Origin: JAVKEN01 sp040221415
GTDB taxonomy: Bacteria; Pseudomonadota; Alphaproteobacteria; Rickettsiales; JABSSG01
Length of the DNA stretch: 64,000 nucleotides
Assembly: GCA_040221415.1 (NCBI GenBank)
Contig: JAVKEN010000005.1
Coordinates: 1-64,000, forward strand
Direction of reading: 5' to 3'
Shown: one piece after another, positions 11,894 to 20,525 of the stretch
Position numbering within the stretch: the first letter of the stretch is position 1
Layout of the letters: each line of letters begins with the position of its first letter
Notes under the pieces: model-generated
What the model was told of the DNA's origin: nothing
What the model saw: the letters and a program-made list of their open reading frames with translations, nothing else
The model's database searches: none
Position numbers and translations under genes: made by a program

Positions 11894-12660
11894 TGGTTAA
11901 CAAAAATGACATATCGTACCTTATTCAGTTGATTGACCAAGCAGGAACATCTGCATTAGCGTTTTATAAAGGCGATAACACGACAACAATAAAATCCGAC
12001 AATAGTCCAGTTACTAAGGCTGATATTGCTTCACATGAAGTAATACATCGGGGGTTAAGTAAATTTAATTTGCCAGTAATTTCTGAGGAATCAACTGAAA
12101 GCCACGGTATAAAAAGTGATAGATACTGGCTGATTGACCCTCTTGATGGCACGAAAGAATTTATTAATCACTCTGCTGAATTCACAGTGAATATAGCCCT
12201 AATAGAAGGAAATAAGCCAGTTTTTGGGATTGTGTCTGCACCCGCTCTCAAACAAATATGGTATGGAGGCAAAGGTGTGGGTTCACACAAGTTGGATTCA
12301 GGTCAAGAAACTAAAATTATTTGCAGACCAGTAAATGCAAATAATTTGGTTTCTTTGGTTAGCAAGAGTCATTCTAATAAATCTGATCTAGAAAAATTTT
12401 ATAAAAGTAATAACCTTTCTGATGTAATTGAAAAGCCTGCAGGTTCCTCATTGAAGATATGTTATATAGCTGAAGGAAAGGCTGATATATACCCAAGACT
12501 AGGACCTACGATGGAATGGGATATTGCAGCTGCCCAATCTGTAATTGAAAACTCTGGTGGGTTTATATACACTGAATCTGGCGCTATGAAGTATGGTAAA
12601 AAAGAGTTGCTGAATCCTCATTTCGTAGCCTCAGGATTTAAACGCAAATATATATTTTGA
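11893..12660 (+). CDS. cysQ: 3'(2'),5'-bisphosphate nucleotidase CysQ
   Basis: Removes the 3'-phosphate from PAP, the by-product of PAPS use, and can also limit PAPS. It belongs to the IMPase superfamily and keeps the metal-binding motifs: SEEST near residue 68, WLIDPLDGTKEFI near 88-100 and EWDIAAAQ near 212-219. The ATG at 11893 overlaps the upstream stop (TGATG), implying coupling; a TTG directly in front is the only alternative. Its intact motifs contrast with the decayed relative at 61.4-62.2 kb. Confidence 0.94.
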   Translation: MVNKNDISYLIQLIDQAGTSALAFYKGDNTTTIKSDNSPVTKADIASHEVIHRGLSKFNLPVISEESTESHGIKSDRYWLIDPLDGTKEFINHSAEFTVNIALIEGNKPVFGIVSAPALKQIWYGGKGVGSHKLDSGQETKIICRPVNANNLVSLVSKSHSNKSDLEKFYKSNNLSDVIEKPAGSSLKICYIAEGKADIYPRLGPTMEWDIAAAQSVIENSGGFIYTESGAMKYGKKELLNPHFVASGFKRKYIF

Positions 12661-12661
12661 T

Positions 12662-12883
12662 ATGTATAAATATGAAGAAAGCTCCGTCAGATCGATTTTG
12701 AAATCATTTTCATGGCGCGTCCTTGCTACGGCCACTACTGTGTTAATTGCATATATAATTACTGGGGAGATTGATATGGCTAAAAAAATAGGATGTATTG
12801 AATTTGTATCTAAAATGCTAATATATTTTTTGCATGAGCGTTTATGGAATGAAATTTCATTCGGGCGGGTGAAAATTAAATAA
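12662..12883 (+). CDS. DUF2061 small membrane protein
   Basis: A 73-residue protein with the DUF2061 pattern: an N-terminal SILKSFSWRVLAT block, a hydrophobic segment with YIITG, then IEFVSKMLIYFLHERLWNEI. Two short membrane helices are likely. Its biochemical role is unknown, but DUF2061 proteins and domains recur beside sulfate-activation genes. It starts one base after cysQ, which makes it the third member of this PAPS operon. A scaffold or transport role for sulfate is only a guess. Confidence 0.85.
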   Translation: MYKYEESSVRSILKSFSWRVLATATTVLIAYIITGEIDMAKKIGCIEFVSKMLIYFLHERLWNEISFGRVKIK

Positions 12884-12910
12884 CTCTCTAAAAAACTAAT
12901 AAGTGTTCTC

Positions 12911-14002
12911 ATGATAAATTCATCTAATACAAATGAATTTCTATCTGCCTTTAAGTACGCTTCGATTGGTATGGCCATTGTTTCTCTCGAAGGAAAATGG
13001 GTAAAAGTAAACAAATCAATATGTAATATAGTTGGTTACACAGAGGAGGAGCTGCTTCAAACTGATTTTCAAACTATAACTCATCCAGATTCTTTAGGTG
13101 ATGATTTGCAATATGTACAGCAAATGCTTGATAAGAAAATTGATTACTATGAGATGGAGAAACAATACATACATAAAAAAGGTCATACAGTGTGGGTGTT
13201 ATTGAGCGTATCATTGGTTTTTGATGAAGGTGACAATCCGAAATATTTTATTTCCCAGATCCAAGACATTGATGCACGCAAGAAGGCAGAGAATAAGTTG
13301 CGTGAATACACGAATAATCTTGAAGTTAGCCATCAGCAACTGGAAGAATTTGTGCATATTGTATCTCATGACCTAAAAGAGCCTTTAAGGGGAGCTTCTT
13401 ATTATAACAGCTTAATCTCGGATGATTGTTCACCTTTATCTCCAAGTCTAAAAAAACTACTGAACTCTCAAAGTATACTATTAAAAAAAATGTCTGACTT
13501 GCTTGATCATTTGCTGTATTACTCACAAATTGGCTGTGATCATCTTTCATTCTCAAAAGTAAACATAAAGAAAATAGTGAACTCTGTTATTCACGAAAAC
13601 TTAAAAGTATTAATCAAAGAAAATAATGTCAAAATTATTGTGGCGAATACTCTTCCTATTCTTGAGAATTGTGATCCGTTTAAAATAGAAGAAGTTTTTC
13701 AAAATCTGATATCAAATGCAATCAAATATAACCTATCTACAAGCAAAAAAGTAACTATAGGTTTTGACAAAAAAAAGAAATTTTATTTTGTTGCAGATAA
13801 TGGAGTAGGTATACAGATAGATAATAGCGATAATATATATCGCATATTTAAGAGAGCGCATGATTCAAAGGACCTTCCCTCTGGATCTGGTGTTGGGTTA
13901 TCAATCGTAAAGAGAATAATTGAAAGACATAATGGTAAAATATGGTGTGAACCGGCCCCTCATTGCACAGGAACAAAATTTTGCTTTACTCTTAATGTGT
14001 GA
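12911..14002 (+). CDS. Orphan soluble PAS-domain histidine kinase
   Basis: Residues about 8-125 form a PAS domain with a PAC-like end (QDIDARKKAE). A short coiled coil leads to the HisKA helix, where VSHDLKEPLRG places the phosphorylated His at 153. The HATPase domain has an N-box (NLISNAIKYN), G1 (VADNGVGI) and G2 (GSGVGLSIVK). There is no transmembrane helix, so it should sense a cytoplasmic cue. No response regulator lies beside it. It begins 28 bases after the DUF2061 gene and may share the PAPS-operon transcript. The HDLKEPLR form of the phosphorylation site is typical of phytochrome-like soluble kinases. Confidence 0.92.
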   Translation: MINSSNTNEFLSAFKYASIGMAIVSLEGKWVKVNKSICNIVGYTEEELLQTDFQTITHPDSLGDDLQYVQQMLDKKIDYYEMEKQYIHKKGHTVWVLLSVSLVFDEGDNPKYFISQIQDIDARKKAENKLREYTNNLEVSHQQLEEFVHIVSHDLKEPLRGASYYNSLISDDCSPLSPSLKKLLNSQSILLKKMSDLLDHLLYYSQIGCDHLSFSKVNIKKIVNSVIHENLKVLIKENNVKIIVANTLPILENCDPFKIEEVFQNLISNAIKYNLSTSKKVTIGFDKKKKFYFVADNGVGIQIDNSDNIYRIFKRAHDSKDLPSGSGVGLSIVKRIIERHNGKIWCEPAPHCTGTKFCFTLNV

Positions 14003-14015
14003 TAAGAGAGGTTTT

Positions 14016-14092
<77 letters not shown>

Positions 14093-14149
14093 ACAACTGT
14101 ATTTAGTTATATATAAAATAAAATAAAAATCAATGGTTCTTTTTGATGT

Positions 14150-15136
14150 CTATATGCCAAGCTCTAAGTACACTTTATCTAACAAAAGATCTATACCTTC
14201 TTTGCTAACTGCAGATATTATGAAAACTTTCTTTTTTATTTTTTTTTCCAAATAAGCGGCAATCTCTTTTGCCTCTTCAGGACTTTTTGAATCACATTTG
14301 TTTAACGCAATGATTTCAGCCTTGTTTGATAATAGCTTACTGTAATTATTTAATTCTTTGCGAATAATTTTATAATCAATTTCGGCTCTGTGAGCATTAA
14401 TATCAATTAAATGTAATAATATTTTACATCTTTCTATATGCTTCAAAAATCTGTGACCTAAGCCATGACCATCGCTTGCACCCTCTATTAAACCTGGAAT
14501 ATCTGCAAAAGATATTTCTTGAAAGTTTTTTATTACCATGCCTAATTGCGGTTTCAATGTAGTAAATGGGTAAGAGGCGATTTTTGGTTTTGCTCTTGAG
14601 ATCGAAGAGATGAACGTAGATTTTCCAGCATTGGGCTTTCCAATAATTCCAACATCTGAGATTAGTTTCAATTTCATCCAAATCCACAATTCTTCTCCAA
14701 TAGTTCCAGTAGTTTTGGTTCGTGGTGCTTGGTTGGTCGAAGATTTAAAAGTGGCGTTTCCTCTTCCGCCTCTTCCGCCTTCAGCAATTGTGATCTCTTG
14801 ATCTTCTTGTGATAAGTCTGCAATTAAAACATCACCGTTCTCAGTAAATATCTGCGTCCCTACGGGGACCGTCAAAATAAGAGGGGGTCTAGATTGACCG
14901 TGCCTGTTACTTCCTTTTCCAGGCTCTCCGCTTTTGGCTTTGAAATGCTGTTTATACCTGTAGTCAATCAAAGTATTCAGATTTGAGGCTGTTCTAATTA
15001 TTACTGAAGACCCGTTTCCTCCATTTCCACCGTCTGGACCACCATTAGGAATGAACTTCTCGCGTCTGAAGCTTACACACCCAGAAGCGCCATCTCCGGC
15101 TTTAATGAATATCTTTGCTTCATCAAGAAATTGCAT
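14150..15136 (-). CDS. obgE: Obg-family GTPase ObgE/CgtA
   Basis: An essential GTPase that binds the 50S subunit and links ribosome maturation to growth state. Residues 1-158 form the glycine-rich Obg fold (GGPDGGNGGNG, GRGGRGNATF). The G domain follows, with GKPNAGKS (166-173), DIPGLIEGA and NKCD. At 328 residues it ends soon after the G domain and lacks the C-terminal extension of longer homologues. It is third in rplU-rpmA-obgE, a widely conserved order, about 25 bases after rpmA. Confidence 0.97.
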   Translation of the reverse strand: MQFLDEAKIFIKAGDGASGCVSFRREKFIPNGGPDGGNGGNGSSVIIRTASNLNTLIDYRYKQHFKAKSGEPGKGSNRHGQSRPPLILTVPVGTQIFTENGDVLIADLSQEDQEITIAEGGRGGRGNATFKSSTNQAPRTKTTGTIGEELWIWMKLKLISDVGIIGKPNAGKSTFISSISRAKPKIASYPFTTLKPQLGMVIKNFQEISFADIPGLIEGASDGHGLGHRFLKHIERCKILLHLIDINAHRAEIDYKIIRKELNNYSKLLSNKAEIIALNKCDSKSPEEAKEIAAYLEKKIKKKVFIISAVSKEGIDLLLDKVYLELGI

Positions 15137-15160
15137 GAATTTTAGAGGCTTGAATTTGAA

Positions 15161-15412
15161 TTAGCCTTCTACGCTAACAAATACTTTATTTCCGATTTTT
15201 CTGTGAAATTTAACTCTGCCAGGAGACGTTGCAAATATTGTGTGATCTTTACCTAATCCCACATTACTTCCAGGATTGTATTTTGTTCCTCTTTGACGAA
15301 CAATAATATTACCTGACACTACAGATTGGCCATCGCTACACTTAACACCTAGCCTTCTTCCTATTGAGTCTCTGCCGTTCTTAGAACTACCACCTGCCTT
15401 CTTCGTTGCCAT
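15161..15412 (-). CDS. rpmA: 50S ribosomal protein L27
   Basis: An 83-residue protein beginning [16 protein letters not shown], the canonical L27 start whose N-terminal tail reaches the peptidyl-transferase centre, followed by LGVKCSDGQ and [13 protein letters not shown]. Its N-terminus needs no cleavable leader of the Firmicutes type. It sits between rplU and obgE. Confidence 0.98.
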   Translation of the reverse strand: MATKKAGGSSKNGRDSIGRRLGVKCSDGQSVVSGNIIVRQRGTKYNPGSNVGLGKDHTIFATSPGRVKFHRKIGNKVFVSVEG

Positions 15413-15429
15413 TGTTTACTCCAGTATGC

Positions 15430-15744
15430 TTATTTCTTAATTTCAACTATTTCAAGCTTAGATAATTCTTGCCTGTGACCTTGTTTTCGTCGGTAATTTT
15501 GTCTTTTCTTTTTCTTAAACACGATAATCTTATCAGTTTTTAAGTGCTCTAATATTTTTACTTTGACAGAGGCTGACTTTACAATTGGGTCTCCTATTGT
15601 AGTTCCAGTTTTTTCATCGCTTACAAACAGCACCTCTTCTAAATTCATTGAGGAACCTGGTTCTCCATGAATCTTTTCAACTAAAATGTGTTTTCCAACT
15701 TCAGCCTTATACTGCTTTCCGCCAGTCTTTACAATTGCAAGCAT
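15430..15744 (-). CDS. rplU: 50S ribosomal protein L21
   Basis: A 104-residue L21: MLAIVKTGGKQYKAEVG at the start, KIIVFKKKKRQNYRRKQGHRQ near the end, the RNA-binding basic stretch of the family. It is first gene of rplU-rpmA-obgE; L21 and L27 are normally co-expressed. Confidence 0.98.
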   Translation of the reverse strand: MLAIVKTGGKQYKAEVGKHILVEKIHGEPGSSMNLEEVLFVSDEKTGTTIGDPIVKSASVKVKILEHLKTDKIIVFKKKKRQNYRRKQGHRQELSKLEIVEIKK

Positions 15745-15772
15745 TGCCTATTACCATTAAATGAGACTGACA

Positions 15773-15801
15773 TATTTATTAGTTTTGAGTCAAAATGTCA
15801 A
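15773..15801 (-). promoter_or_regulatory. Possible promoter of rplU
   Basis: On the minus strand, TTGACA (15801-15796) is followed 17 bases later by TAAATA (15778-15773), which is only a weak -10. The 235-base gap between rplU and chpT (15745-15979) otherwise shows only AT-rich sequence. Confidence 0.35.
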
Positions 15802-15979
15802 ATAGTTTTCAATAAAATATTTGAGCAATAATCCTTTCTGACCACAAGGGATGTATTTTTTCTTGTATAATATCATCTCCCGTTGAAATCACTTGCATTT
15901 ATATGCTAACTTAATGAAAAGCATTGCTAAAACACTACTTTTGATGTTTTATATATTATTTACTAACTAATGGAGCATT

Positions 15980-16606
15980 ATGCAAAAGAAAGACTTAGAA
16001 TTTTGTGAATTATTATGTGCTAAGTTTTGCCATGATTTGTCTGGACCAATTGGAGCTATCAACAATGGTATAGACTTTCTGGACTCAGATAATGTTGGTA
16101 TGAAGGAAAAAGCAGCTGATTTAGTTAAACTCAGTTCTAATCAGGCTGTTAATAGATTGGCATTTTTTAGGCAAGCTTATGGTTCGTATACCATAGGTTC
16201 GAAGATTAATATATCACAGCTGAAATCACTAATAAATAAGTATACGCATGATACAAAAATTCGTGTTGAGTTAGTGAATATGATTTCACAAGACCTGGAA
16301 ATAGACCATTTGTTAAGCAAAGTTTTGCTAAACTTTATGGTGATAGCATCGGGAATTGTATTGCTAAATGGTAATGTGGAAATTGATTTTTGCAACGATG
16401 AAGCGATGAAGACAATTAAGATTAATGCTACAGGACCTGTAGCGAAAGTAGACGAAGATCTTAAAAGTATTCTTGAGGGGGGTGTTGTTGAAAAAACTAC
16501 AAGAAATGTACAGCAACTATATACAAAACATCTGCTTGATTCCGCCTCAATAAAGACTGAGGTGCAAAATGATAAATCGGGCATAAAAATCGAACTTACT
16601 ATATAG
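15980..16606 (+). CDS. chpT: Histidine phosphotransferase ChpT
   Basis: A 208-residue ChpT-type phosphotransferase: a helical dimerisation half with LCAKFCHDLSGPIGAINNG, placing the phospho-accepting His at 18, then a degenerate HATPase-like half that does not bind ATP in studied members. In alphaproteobacteria ChpT passes phosphate from CckA to CtrA and CpdR, controlling the cell cycle. The start has a good GGAG about seven bases upstream. The gene is five bases ahead of dapA and probably co-transcribed with it and smpB. Confidence 0.9.
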   Translation: MQKKDLEFCELLCAKFCHDLSGPIGAINNGIDFLDSDNVGMKEKAADLVKLSSNQAVNRLAFFRQAYGSYTIGSKINISQLKSLINKYTHDTKIRVELVNMISQDLEIDHLLSKVLLNFMVIASGIVLLNGNVEIDFCNDEAMKTIKINATGPVAKVDEDLKSILEGGVVEKTTRNVQQLYTKHLLDSASIKTEVQNDKSGIKIELTI

Positions 16607-16611
16607 CGGAC

Positions 16612-17481
16612 ATGATTTACAAAGGTGCTTTTACGGCCCTGATCACTCCTTTTAAGAAGGGTGCTATTGATCTAGAGAGTTATAGAGAGATAATCAAACA
16701 TCAAATAAGCAATAACATTCACGGTTTAGTTATTCTAGGGTCTACAGGGGAGTCGATGTGCTTATCCTATGAGGAAAGGAGAGAGTTAATTAGCCTGTCT
16801 GTGGAGCAGTCTAATAAGCAAATCCCTGTTGTTGTAGGAGTTGGATCAAATAACACGCTTGAGTCGATAAAATTATCTCAGCAAGCTCAAGATCTGGGAG
16901 CTAGCGCCCTGATGGCGGTAATGCCTTATTATAATAAACCCTCAAAAGAAGGGGTGTATCATCATTTTAGACAAATCGCTGAGAATATCGATATTCCTCT
17001 TATGTTATACAATGTTCCCGCGCGCACTTGTTCGGATATTGCTGATGAGACAGTTGCTTTGCTTTCTGAAATTGACAATATTTTTGCTTTGAAGGATGCA
17101 TCTGGGGATATTAATAGGGTGTCGAGATATAAAAAAATAAATAAAAAACTCCTTCAATTTTGTGGAGAAGATGATTTGATTTGCCAATACTATTCTTCTG
17201 GGGGTGATGGATCAATATCTGTTATCTCGAATGCAATGCCGAAGGAATGGTCTGGTGTATATACGGAATTTAAAAAAGGAGGCGATGAGTATAAAGGTCT
17301 GTTCTCAAAATGTAAGATTTTATTGTCAGCATTATCATGTGACTCTAACCCCGTTCCCATAAAATATGTTCTTTATAAGATGGGTATGTGTAATGAAGAA
17401 TACAGATTGCCCTTAGTGAAGCTATCTGAGGCAAATAAATTGCTAATTGATAAAGCTTTAAATAAGCTGGGCCTAGTTTAA
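16612..17481 (+). CDS. dapA: 4-hydroxy-tetrahydrodipicolinate synthase DapA
   Basis: Condenses aspartate semialdehyde with pyruvate, the first committed step to diaminopimelate and lysine. The Schiff-base lysine is Lys161 (FALKDASGD), with Tyr133 (YNVPART) and Thr45 in GSTGES; these numbers coincide with the E. coli enzyme, where residue 44 is Thr rather than Ser. At 289 residues it is full length. Together with lysC at 47.4 kb and murF at 63.5 kb it indicates an active route to DAP-containing peptidoglycan. Confidence 0.97.
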   Translation: MIYKGAFTALITPFKKGAIDLESYREIIKHQISNNIHGLVILGSTGESMCLSYEERRELISLSVEQSNKQIPVVVGVGSNNTLESIKLSQQAQDLGASALMAVMPYYNKPSKEGVYHHFRQIAENIDIPLMLYNVPARTCSDIADETVALLSEIDNIFALKDASGDINRVSRYKKINKKLLQFCGEDDLICQYYSSGGDGSISVISNAMPKEWSGVYTEFKKGGDEYKGLFSKCKILLSALSCDSNPVPIKYVLYKMGMCNEEYRLPLVKLSEANKLLIDKALNKLGLV

Positions 17482-17482
17482 C

Positions 17483-17932
17483 ATGAAACAAATTGCAAAA
17501 AATAGTAAGGCTTCTTTTCAGTACGAGCTTCTTGAAGAGTTTGAGGCTGGAATCGTATTGCTTGGATCTGAGCTTAAGTCTATTAGAGCTGGTAAGGTTA
17601 GTGTTAATGAATCTTTCGTCGTGGTTGATGGTGGTGAGTTATATGCATTGTATATTCATATTTCTAAATATAGTAATGCGAATAGGTTTAACCATGATGA
17701 AACTAGACCAAGAAAGCTTTTATTACATAAAAAACAGATTAATAAAATTCTTGGAAGGATCAAGACAAAAGGTCTGACTGTAGTAGTGAGATCAATGTAT
17801 TTTAATAAGCGAAACATGGTAAAATTAAGTATTGCCTTGGCAAAGGGAAAAAAGTTGCACGATAAAAGGCAGAGTATCAAAGAGCGTGATTGGAGCAGGG
17901 AAAAAAACAGAGAGTTAAAAAGTATGCAATAG
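17483..17932 (+). CDS. smpB: SsrA-binding protein SmpB
   Basis: Partner of tmRNA in rescuing stalled ribosomes. The oligonucleotide-binding barrel shows FEAGIVLLGSELKSIRAG and VNESFV, and the basic C-terminal tail (KKLHDKRQSIKERDW) follows the family pattern. The 149 residues are normal. It starts two bases after dapA, a neighbour pair common in alphaproteobacteria. No tmRNA gene was seen in the window. Confidence 0.97.
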   Translation: MKQIAKNSKASFQYELLEEFEAGIVLLGSELKSIRAGKVSVNESFVVVDGGELYALYIHISKYSNANRFNHDETRPRKLLLHKKQINKILGRIKTKGLTVVVRSMYFNKRNMVKLSIALAKGKKLHDKRQSIKERDWSREKNRELKSMQ

Positions 17933-18009
17933 TTGATACTAATTAAAACTTTATTAATTTTTTAATTTGTGTTAATATACCTCACACATTTATCTAACAG
18001 AGGAGAGAA

Positions 18010-18516
18010 ATGTCAGAAAACAAAAAATTTTCTGTGGGAGATACTGTAGTTTATCCTTCTCACGGAGTAGGCACTATTCAAGATATAGAAAAGCAAAAAA
18101 TTGGAGGGATGGATCTTGAGTTCTTTGTGATATTTTTTGAAAAAGAAAAAATGTCATTAAGGGTTCCAGTATCTAAGGCTAAGAAAACAGGTCTTCGTCA
18201 TATCATTAACCAAGACCAGCTAGTTAAAGTATTTGAAGCTCTAAAAAGCAAGCCCAAATCATGCAAAGGCATGTGGAGTAGGAGAGCGACAGAGTATGAA
18301 GCCAAGATAAATTCTGGCGAGCTTCATTTGATTGCTGAAGTTGTTAGGGATCTACATAAAAACGTTAATGATCCAGACAGGTCATACAGCGAAAGAGTGA
18401 TCTATGAATCTGCTCTAAACAGATTGATTAGCGAAATTTCTATTCTTGAAAATATAGAAGTAAGTGTTGCTCAAGAAAAAGTAGAGAACATAATACAAGA
18501 AATTCAGCTCGTATAG
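18010..18516 (+). CDS. carD: CarD-family transcriptional regulator
   Basis: The N-terminal Tudor-like RNA polymerase-interaction domain (about 5-65) begins KFSVGDTVVYPSHGVGTI, the standard CarD/CdnL start. The rest is a helical DNA-binding domain with the conserved MWSRRATEYEAKINSG stretch. CarD/CdnL proteins stabilise open promoter complexes, notably at rRNA promoters. The ATG has a strong GAGGAGA ribosome site six bases upstream, unlike many genes here. A bidirectional terminator follows. Confidence 0.94.
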   Translation: MSENKKFSVGDTVVYPSHGVGTIQDIEKQKIGGMDLEFFVIFFEKEKMSLRVPVSKAKKTGLRHIINQDQLVKVFEALKSKPKSCKGMWSRRATEYEAKINSGELHLIAEVVRDLHKNVNDPDRSYSERVIYESALNRLISEISILENIEVSVAQEKVENIIQEIQLV

Positions 18517-18546
18517 ATTTTTTTCTAGTTCGTAATTTGAAAAAAA

Positions 18547-18575
18547 AGGCTATCTGACGATAGCCTATTTTTTTT
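18547..18575. terminator. Bidirectional terminator between carD and tRNA-Leu
   Basis: AGGCTATC (18547-18554) and GATAGCCT (18559-18566) form a perfect 8-bp stem with a TGAC loop. Seven A residues precede it and eight T residues follow within 18568-18575, so it can end carD on the plus strand and tRNA-Leu on the minus strand. Confidence 0.88.
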
Positions 18576-18661
18576 GGTACCCGCGGCCGGACTTGAACCG
18601 GCAAGAGCAAAAGCTCCACGGATTTTAAGTCCGTTATGTCTACCAATTCCATCACGCGGGC
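18575..18661 (-). tRNA. tRNA-Leu (TAA)
   Basis: An 87-base class II tRNA with encoded CCA. The acceptor is GCCCGCG/CGCGGGT, the anticodon stem ACGGA/TCCGT encloses CTTAAAA with anticodon TAA, and there is a long variable arm as expected for leucine. It is transcribed toward the shared terminator. Confidence 0.96.
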
Positions 18662-18703
18662 AAGATAAAATTATATAATAAGGACAACTATTATTATTTC
18701 AAG

Positions 18704-18910
18704 TCAATCTTTGTTTTTTAGTATGATTTCTATTTCTTCTTGAGAGATTCCAACTGCTTGTTCTTTTAATAGTAATGGGATGCCATCAGAAATGGGGAAA
18801 GCAAGCTTTGCTTTAGGACTTATAAGTCGAGAGTTTTTATAGTCATAAACTAATTTGTCTCCCGTAACGGGACACACCAATACGTTTAGAAGATCAGACG
18901 TCACTCTCAT
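18704..18910 (-). CDS. Trm112-like small zinc-ribbon-type protein
   Basis: A Trm112/UPF0434 (YcaR-like) protein of 68 residues from the ATG at 18910; a TTG three codons earlier is possible. It shows [17 protein letters not shown] and [12 protein letters not shown], the family core. In eukaryotes Trm112 activates several methyltransferases; the bacterial role is poorly known. Only one cysteine of the first metal pair remains, as in many bacterial members. It lies about 65 bases downstream of era. Confidence 0.88.
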   Translation of the reverse strand: MRVTSDLLNVLVCPVTGDKLVYDYKNSRLISPKAKLAFPISDGIPLLLKEQAVGISQEEIEIILKNKD

Positions 18911-18976
18911 TGTCAACAAGTTCTCTATTCAGAATAGCTAAAATACAGTTTGTGACTGATAAGTAAAGAAATTTTA

Positions 18977-19864
18977 TTAATAATTAATAAAATTATGATG
19001 CGTTAGCAATTTATCCCAACTTTTAACTTTTATATGAGTACGGAGAAATATTTTCTTTCCAACTTCTCTTTCTAAATCTATCCTAGATTGGGTGCTTATT
19101 CTTTTTAAGAGATCTCCGTTAGACCCGAGAAGGATAACTTTCTGACTTTCTGAGTTTACATATATAGTTACGTATATTTTTGCTAATTCTTTTGATTCTT
19201 CTAAATATTCAGTGCTTAGTAGTACGTTATAGGGAATTTCTTTGTGTGTATTTAACAAAATCTTTTCTCTTATAACTTCTTGGATATAAAAACTTAGTGG
19301 AGCTGTTGTTTCTTCATCTTTATCAAAGTACCATCCTGGCGAAGAAGCGTTGAGAAACAAATAATTCTCTAGCTGTGCAATCCCGTCTTTTTTAAGTGCA
19401 GAAATCATAAAAATTTCAGAAAATTCAAATAGGGAAGAAAATTCAGAAGCTTTTTTCAGCAAGCCAGATTTGTTTATCTTATCTATTTTATTTAAAACTA
19501 AGATAACCTTTCTTTGATTAGGAGGATGTTTTTTTGATAAGAAAGTTCGTTCTCTTCCAGATATTTTTTTGGTTGCGTCATGAATGAATAATATAACATC
19601 TGAATCTGGTATAGAGTCATGAATTGCCTTTAGCATCATTTTATCTAAATTCTTTTCTCCATTGAGAAAACCGGGGGTATCAATGAAAACAAGTTGAGTG
19701 TCGCCTTTTGTTTTGATACCTTTTAAGGTGTTGCGTGTAGTTTGAGGTTTTGGAGTAGTAATAGATAATTTTTTCCCAAGAAGCGCATTAAACAAAGTTG
19801 ATTTGCCTGCATTTGCTTCTCCAAGAACACATACCCAAGAGTTTTTTTGATTATCTTTGCTCAT
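18977..19864 (-). CDS. era: GTPase Era
   Basis: Binds the 3' end of 16S rRNA and helps mature the 30S subunit. The G domain has GEANAGKST (15-23), DTPGF and NKID; a C-terminal KH domain (about 205-285) includes ILLGSNGDLLKRIS, and LREREVGKKIFL appears in the variant form LEREVGKKIFL. Length 295 is normal. Its start lies 14 bases inside the end of rnc, the classic rnc-era coupling. Confidence 0.97.
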   Translation of the reverse strand: MSKDNQKNSWVCVLGEANAGKSTLFNALLGKKLSITTPKPQTTRNTLKGIKTKGDTQLVFIDTPGFLNGEKNLDKMMLKAIHDSIPDSDVILFIHDATKKISGRERTFLSKKHPPNQRKVILVLNKIDKINKSGLLKKASEFSSLFEFSEIFMISALKKDGIAQLENYLFLNASSPGWYFDKDEETTAPLSFYIQEVIREKILLNTHKEIPYNVLLSTEYLEESKELAKIYVTIYVNSESQKVILLGSNGDLLKRISTQSRIDLEREVGKKIFLRTHIKVKSWDKLLTHHNFINY

Positions 19865-20525
19865 TTATAACCTGGTTGATGAAAGATTGAGCTGCTTTCT
19901 TTTCTGCGGATTTTTTTGAAGTTCCCACTCCAGTTGTTGTTAAATGGCCCTGGATTTTGATTTCTACAGTAAATTGGGGCTTATGATCATTACCTGTTTT
20001 ATTTGTTACATTATATTCTGGGAATGGAAGCCCTCTATTCTGCGCCCATTCCTGGACAAAAGTTTTAGGCTCAATAGGTGTGATTTTCACCTTTGAAATT
20101 AATGTGCTCCATGTTTTCGAAATAAATTTCTTACATTCGTCAAAATTGGAATCAAGGTACATGGCTCCTAAAAGTGACTCTACAACATTTTCTAAGATAT
20201 TCTTGTTTGCTCTTCCTCCTAATCTTTCCTCTGTGGGTGAGAGAATAATATATTTGTCCAGACCAATTTCTTTCGCAATATCAGCTAATGACTCACCCTT
20301 TACAAGATAAGAACGTTTTTTTGCCAGATCTCCTTCATTTGATTCAGGGAATTTATTCATTAGAATCTCTGTGAGTACGAGTGATAATACAGAGTCTCCT
20401 AAAAACTCTAACCTTTCATAATTTCTGGTATTTGAACAACTGAGGCTAGGATGTGTCAAGGCCTCCGTCAGTAAAGATTTATTTTTAAATTTATAGTTAA
20501 TTATATTCTCGAGCGCATCTAACAT
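19851..20525 (-). CDS. rnc: Ribonuclease III
   Basis: A double-strand-specific endonuclease that processes rRNA precursors. The catalytic signature ERLEFLGDSVL is at 37-47, with further acidic residues at ENVVESLLGAMYLD, and a C-terminal dsRNA-binding domain spans about 153-222 (KKSAEKKAAQSFI). Its start overlaps the lepB stop by one base (TAATG). The long stem around the 23S gene in this window is a natural substrate. Confidence 0.97.
   Translation of the reverse strand: MLDALENIINYKFKNKSLLTEALTHPSLSCSNTRNYERLEFLGDSVLSLVLTEILMNKFPESNEGDLAKKRSYLVKGESLADIAKEIGLDKYIILSPTEERLGGRANKNILENVVESLLGAMYLDSNFDECKKFISKTWSTLISKVKITPIEPKTFVQEWAQNRGLPFPEYNVTNKTGNDHKPQFTVEIKIQGHLTTTGVGTSKKSAEKKAAQSFINQVINEQR

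Noticed and set aside
15745..15979. Search for a small RNA or small gene between rplU and chpT.
   Set aside because: Only AT-rich sequence and a weak promoter candidate were found; no stable hairpin or coding signal.
17933..18009. Possible sigma70 promoter for carD (TTGATA near 17933, TAATAT near 17973).
   Set aside because: The spacing is far from 16-18 bases, so the elements do not form a credible promoter.
18440..18655. Minus-strand open frame over the carD end and tRNA-Leu.
   Set aside because: It reads through a tRNA and a bidirectional terminator.
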